Assembly (NCBI GenBank): GCA_018645365.1
Contig: JABGOP010000008.1
Span: 1,801-51,915, forward strand
Direction: 5' to 3'
DNA length: 50,115 nucleotides
DNA from: Candidatus Cloacimonadota bacterium
Lineage (GTDB): Bacteria > Cloacimonadota > Cloacimonadia > Cloacimonadales > TCS61
Position numbers and translations under genes: made by a program. The notes beneath the pieces are model-generated. The model saw only the letters and a program-made list of their open reading frames with translations, was not told where the DNA came from and did not search any database. Below, piece after piece: positions 46,076-50,115 of the stretch; the first letter of the stretch is position 1; each line of letters opens with the position of its first letter.

Positions 46076-47742
46076 TATTTATCTCCTAAATTTTCTTTTA
46101 ATTTGTTTAGAATCATCTCTTTTGTGATAATTTCTGGGAAGACAATTGGTGCTTTTCCGTCGATGAAAAGTACATAAAGAGGAACACCAGCTCTGTCAAA
46201 TTTTGCTAACCATTCATTAATGATATCGTTTTTCTTCGTATTGTCACCGCGTAACATTTGCACATCATATTTTTTGAAAGCACTTTCTATTTTATCTGTG
46301 AAAAGAACGCTGGTTTCGTTTGTTTTGCAAGTAAGACACCATTCAGCTCCAAAATCTAAAAATACAGATTTCCCATTATTTTGATATTCAGCTAAAAGTT
46401 CTGGTGAGAACTTTTGCCAATCGCGTGGATAGTGGGCGTTATCTTCTGTTTGATGTGCATCAGCAGGAGCGTAATCCAAGAGGACAAATCCCAAACTGAC
46501 AGCTAATAAAATAGCTGAAATAGTAGCAATCCACTGTTTTCTTTTGGAAAATTCTGGACGAGCAAATCTACCGTAAATCCAAGCTGACATTCCCAAAACG
46601 ATAAGGTAAAGGAGTAGATTCAGAAAATCGCTATTATTAACCAAAAATGAGAGTGAACGAATGAGATAGAATGCGGTGAGGAAGAGCAAAAATCCCATAA
46701 TTTCTTTGAAAATATTCATCCATTCGCCGGGTTTTGGAATGATTTTTATTGCTTTTGGCCATATTCCTAGTAGGATAAATGGAAAAGCAAGTCCAAGACC
46801 GATAAGAATGAAAATCGCGAAAATCATTATGGCAGATTGTGAAAATGCGAATCCAAGAGCCGCTCCCAAAAATGGGGCAGTGCAGGGTGTAGCTAAAAGT
46901 ACTGCGAAAATTCCACTCAAAAATGAACCGGTTAATCCGCCTTTCATTGAAGCTTTGGTTGCAGTTTGCATTCCCGGTGCACGGATGATAAATACATCAA
47001 AAAGTGAAAGTGCAAAAACGAAAATTAAAATGAGCAGACCAGTTACAAAACCTGCATTTTGGAATTGGAAGCCCCAACCAACATTTTCACCAGCCATTTT
47101 CAAAATAACGATTGCAGTCGCCATGACAATGAACGAAACTACGATGCCAGCTGTGTAGGCAAATGAACTTCGCAAAATTTGTTTTTGGTCTTGCTGGCTT
47201 TGCTTTACTAAGCTCATCGCTTTGATGGAAAGCACTGGTAAAACGCAAGGCATAATGTTGAGGATAAGTCCACCAACGAAAGCCATTAATAAAAATTTAA
47301 TTAATTCTTTTGTATTTGACTTTTCGGTAGGAATCTGATTTCCAAGAGGCAGTTCAATTTCCACCTCTTCTGGAAACATGCAAGTGCCAGATTCTAAACA
47401 CATTTGGTAGCTGGCGTAAATTTTTATGTTGTCTATTTTTGCATTTTCACCAACTGAAAATTTCTTTATTAAAAGCACATTGCCATTGTATTGCACCAAA
47501 CCGTCTGCTGATTTATGACCTTCAGGATAGATGGTTTCTTCGAAATTTAGGCCATCAATCTCATCAGTTTCCACATAAAAGAAATCTTTTTGCAGGTTGA
47601 TGTGCATTTTCTCTGGAATAGAAAATGTTACCTCTATTTGCGAATCGTTTATGATTGCTGAAACTACTTCATTTGTGTTTTGAGCAAAAAGGAAAACGCT
47701 CATCAACAATACTACCGCTAAACTAATTTTCTTAAAACCCAT
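46075..47742 (-). CDS. dsbD: thiol:disulfide interchange protein DsbD
   Basis: DsbD carries electrons from cytoplasmic thioredoxin to the periplasm through three redox modules. All six cysteines are visible in the 555-residue protein: alpha domain CLESGTC (115, 121), membrane domain IMPCVLP (166) and ATPCTAP (287), and gamma thioredoxin domain EWCLTC (469, 472). Eight membrane helices fall between about 148 and 425. GGAGG precedes the ATG. It heads a six-gene redox operon and should power the TlpA, Omp28-like and selenoprotein oxidoreductases encoded after it. Confidence 0.96.
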   Translation of the reverse strand: MGFKKISLAVVLLMSVFLFAQNTNEVVSAIINDSQIEVTFSIPEKMHINLQKDFFYVETDEIDGLNFEETIYPEGHKSADGLVQYNGNVLLIKKFSVGENAKIDNIKIYASYQMCLESGTCMFPEEVEIELPLGNQIPTEKSNTKELIKFLLMAFVGGLILNIMPCVLPVLSIKAMSLVKQSQQDQKQILRSSFAYTAGIVVSFIVMATAIVILKMAGENVGWGFQFQNAGFVTGLLILIFVFALSLFDVFIIRAPGMQTATKASMKGGLTGSFLSGIFAVLLATPCTAPFLGAALGFAFSQSAIMIFAIFILIGLGLAFPFILLGIWPKAIKIIPKPGEWMNIFKEIMGFLLFLTAFYLIRSLSFLVNNSDFLNLLLYLIVLGMSAWIYGRFARPEFSKRKQWIATISAILLAVSLGFVLLDYAPADAHQTEDNAHYPRDWQKFSPELLAEYQNNGKSVFLDFGAEWCLTCKTNETSVLFTDKIESAFKKYDVQMLRGDNTKKNDIINEWLAKFDRAGVPLYVLFIDGKAPIVFPEIITKEMILNKLKENLGDK

Positions 47743-47763
47743 TTATCCTCCAAAATTTCATTA

Positions 47764-47785
47764 TTTAGAACGCAATTTCCATTCC
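47764..47785 (-). promoter_or_regulatory. leader motif before dsbD
   Basis: GGAATGGAAATTGCGTTCTA on the minus strand matches the pilin leader (9881-9900) at most positions, and lies about 25-45 nt before the dsbD ATG. See also 30921. Function unknown. Confidence 0.35.
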
Positions 47786-47871
47786 AAAGTTAATAATATT
47801 TTAAACTCATTTTTTTTGAAACAGCATTCTGTCTATAAAAAATTAAAGTTATTTCTTTAAAATGCCAAAAA

Positions 47872-47900
47872 ATAAAAAAAGCCCCGAAACTTTCGGGGCT
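47872..47900 (-). terminator. terminator after second selenoprotein gene
   Basis: AGCCCCGAA and TTCGGGGCT form a strong stem (47880-47900), followed on the minus strand by seven T. It separates the second selenoprotein gene from the dsbD operon. Confidence 0.92.
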
Positions 47901-47919
47901 TTAACTTATCAACTCTTTT

Positions 47920-50115
47920 TTATTTCAAAAGAATCATTTTCTTTGTTGAAGTGTATCTACCATTAGATTTCATTTTGTAAAGATAAACTCCAGAAGCTTG
48001 ATTGCTTGCATCCCATTCAACTGAAGTGCTATTTGCATTCAAAGTAAGTGTTTTCACAAGTTGCCCTTTCAAATTGAAGATTTCAAGCGATGCGTCTGCA
48101 TTGTCTTTAATTGAGAAACTGATAGTAGTTGCATTGCTAAATGGATTTGGATAATTACCCATCAAGCTTGCATTATTGAAGATAACCTCTTCGTTTACAT
48201 TAACTGGCTGAACCATAATTGGATCTTCCAGAAGTTGGAAACCATCTGTTGTGAGAACGATTTCTGCAATACCTACATAACCTGTTGTAACTTCGGTAAC
48301 TACGATGTGAAGAGTTTCACCTGCGTTCCACTGTGATTCAAAACTACCACATTGAACCACCAAATATCCTGGTAAAGCAAGAGGATCACCGTAACCACAA
48401 CCAACTGTGGTTTCAGTAACAACTTCTGCTGGTCTTTCCAAAATCCACGCGTTGAATGTAATGTCAGCAGGGTTATTTCCCGCATCTACAGTAAGTGTCA
48501 CAGGGATTATAACATCATCACCACCGTTACTTGTAACTGTGATTTCTGCATGATAGTCACCATCTTCCAGGTCAGCATCGTTGAAAGCAAGAATAATTTC
48601 ATCAGTTGCACCGAAAGCCAATTCACCGAAAGCAGGTTCAATTGTTAACCACTCTTCGTCTCTTCCATCGAAATAAACAACTTCTGCATAGACTGGGTGT
48701 GGTGTGGGGCGACCGAAAACGGGTTCTACATATTCGGAAGTGATAACATAAGAAAGAACAGATTCAGTTGCGCCAACATTTGAAATTTCGAATGTTTGAG
48801 TACCAGGTCCAACTTGGATAATGTCTGAAACACTTACATCGATAATTGGATCTTCGCTTCCGCCACCAGCTGCTTCGATTTGAACATTATCGATAGCCCA
48901 GCCAGAAGCCCACGCACCGTTATCATTTGAGTGGAAAAGAATTTGAACATCAGGTACACCAGCATAATCGCCGAGTGCAATTTCGACAGTTTCCCAATTT
49001 GTGCTAGCAGAAAGATCGAGAAGATTATCCCAGGCTCCACCATTCTCACGAATTAAAACATGAGCAGTTTGAGAGTACTCTGCTGTGAAATAGCTATCAA
49101 AAGAGAGAATAGCGCCATCTATTGCTGAAAAATCCATTGAAGGAGTGATGAGATAATCTACCCCACCATCGTCGTTTGCTTCATCGTCATTTGAACAAGC
49201 GTAGTTTCCATCGCCCGTTGGAACAGCCCAATAGGCACTTGAACCGTCTGCTGTAATCCACCAACCTTGTGCTGAATTTGTGGTCATTTCCCAACCTGCT
49301 GGAATATCTCCACCAGAAAAATCTTCCGAGAAAATAATTTCGAGACTTGGGTCACGCACATCAACAACAAATGTGTCAGTTCCATTTTCGCCATCATTGG
49401 CAATTGCACGAAGTGTAACTTCGGTTGAACTCATAATGTTGTTGGCTGTAACTGTGAGAATATCACCGTCAATTGTAACATCACAAATAGAAGGGTTTGC
49501 AACATCATCAACGATAATTGTGAAATCAACACCATCAGCGTGTGCGAAAACACCGCTTACATCAAAAGTTGCAGTTTCGCCAAATTCAAGTGTGAGATCC
49601 GCAACCGGATTTATCACATTGATGCCGGTAAATGACGCGATTGCAGCTGGAACTGCAGCTACTGCTCCAGTTTGATAATTATCTCCGTACATCAAAATAT
49701 TTGAAGCTCCAATTACACCAAAGAAAGGTACATAGCCGTTACCAAAAGCATTGTAATAACCATAAACTTCGGTAGCAAATGGCATATTTACGCCAATTCC
49801 TGACCAATCAAATGTCGCAATGTAATAAACTTCTTCTGAATTTTGATTATTCCACCAAGCTTCCATAAGAGGCGCCGCCTCTGTACAGCCATCTCACCAA
49901 TCTTCTCCCCAAAAAATTACAACTGCTTTGCCGTTGGCTGTAAGTTCATGAATAGAGTGGTTTTCACCGTTACTGTCTGTCCAAGCATAATCTTGGTCAA
50001 TTACATCGCCAACCTCATAAGCTCTTGATAAATCTGTCTCAACATGACACGCTGTTTTATTTGCAAACAACGAGAATGAGAGCACAATTAACAAAAATAC
50101 TAAAACTTTTTTCAT
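47920..50115 (-). CDS. predicted selenoprotein: thioredoxin-like domain (UxxC) with adhesion-type domains and sorting domain
   Basis: The ATG is the last three bases of the window, so the ribosome binding site is outside. From it runs a signal peptide (cut near LFA), an AhpC/TlpA-type thioredoxin region with VVIFWGEDW, an in-frame TGA at 49894-49896, then DGCTEAAPLMEAWW and an open frame to 47920: 731 residues with Sec at 74 and Cys 77 (UxxC). GYVPFFGVIG supplies the cis-Pro. Further on are a cadherin-like beta domain, a jelly-roll domain (about 240-400, FSEDFSGGDIPAGWEM), an Ig-like domain, an unassigned region with a few Cys, and the sorting domain (NYPNPFSNATTISFS). A SECIS-like hairpin begins 11 nt after TGA. 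It is followed by a terminator; upstream context is unknown. Confidence 0.87.
49868..49882 (-). promoter_or_regulatory. predicted bacterial SECIS element 2
   Basis: Exactly 11 nt past the UGA, AGAGGC and GCCTCT form a perfect 6-bp stem with the loop GGC. Distance and G-containing loop agree with bacterial SECIS elements and with candidate 1. The stem is short and lacks a bulged U. The pairing was drawn by eye. Confidence 0.72.

Noticed and set aside
40037-50115. UGA reassigned as Trp or Gly (alternative genetic code)
   Set aside because: UGA is a normal stop for several genes here (for example at 12465, 29178 and 31510), and both internal UGAs sit exactly at CxxC first-Cys positions.

Overview
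The window is AT-rich and gene-dense, from an uncultured-type Gram-negative (diderm) bacterium. Several secreted proteins end in a domain with an N-[YF]-P-N-P-F start, an I-[YF]-N-[LI]-K-G-Q core and a YxYK[LM]…K end. This is the type 9-like C-terminal sorting domain typical of Candidatus Cloacimonadota and related Fibrobacterota-Chlorobi-Bacteroidota lineages. With bamA, OM barrels and lipoproteins it suggests a Cloacimonadota-like organism; the phylum is my inference.

Layout. 1-6123, minus strand: partial tRNA-Gln, two tRNA-Ser, then (in transcription order) a divergent polysaccharide deacetylase, a kinase-like membrane protein, holA and era, with tRNA-Val and tRNA-Pro upstream. 6236-9844: a TolC-family protein divergent from bamA. 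9930-24811: a nearly complete type IV pilus locus (pilin, pilT, three pilin-like proteins, pilMNOPQ, an Ig-repeat lipoprotein, pilB, pilC, pilD). 24945-30226: a c-di-GMP/phosphorelay module (PAS-GGDEF, a hybrid kinase with three receivers, REC-HD-GYP). 30272-30724: a CBS protein. 30970-35192: a seven-gene operon of five exported double-cluster ferredoxins, an OM beta-barrel and a CcdA/DsbD-like membrane protein. 35378-39613: gdhA, a DUF2161-like protein, a GNAT acetyltransferase, a PAP2 phosphatase and argF. 39614-40036: non-coding, with an unusual tandem repeat and hairpins. 40037-50115, minus strand: an envelope thiol-redox region.

The most notable observation is two in-frame UGA codons that split two long secreted proteins (40037-42208 and 47920-50115). 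In both, UGA stands where the first Cys of a thioredoxin-type CxxC motif belongs (W-U-G-Y-C and W-U-D-G-C). In both, a short stem-loop starts exactly 11 nt after the UGA, the spacing of the bacterial SECIS element. UGA is an ordinary stop elsewhere in the window. I read both as selenoproteins with surface-sorting domains. The first is the last gene of a tight operon dsbD / Omp28-like lipoprotein / tlpA / DUF6029-like barrel / small sorted protein / selenoprotein, so DsbD may feed electrons to an exported selenocysteine oxidoreductase.

The second notable system is the exported-ferredoxin operon. It encodes up to ten [4Fe-4S] clusters outside the cytoplasm, with signal peptides, lipoboxes and one surface-sorting domain, beside an OM barrel and a CcdA-like thiol/electron transporter. 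A trans-envelope Fe-S electron conduit is a reasonable hypothesis but is not shown by sequence alone.
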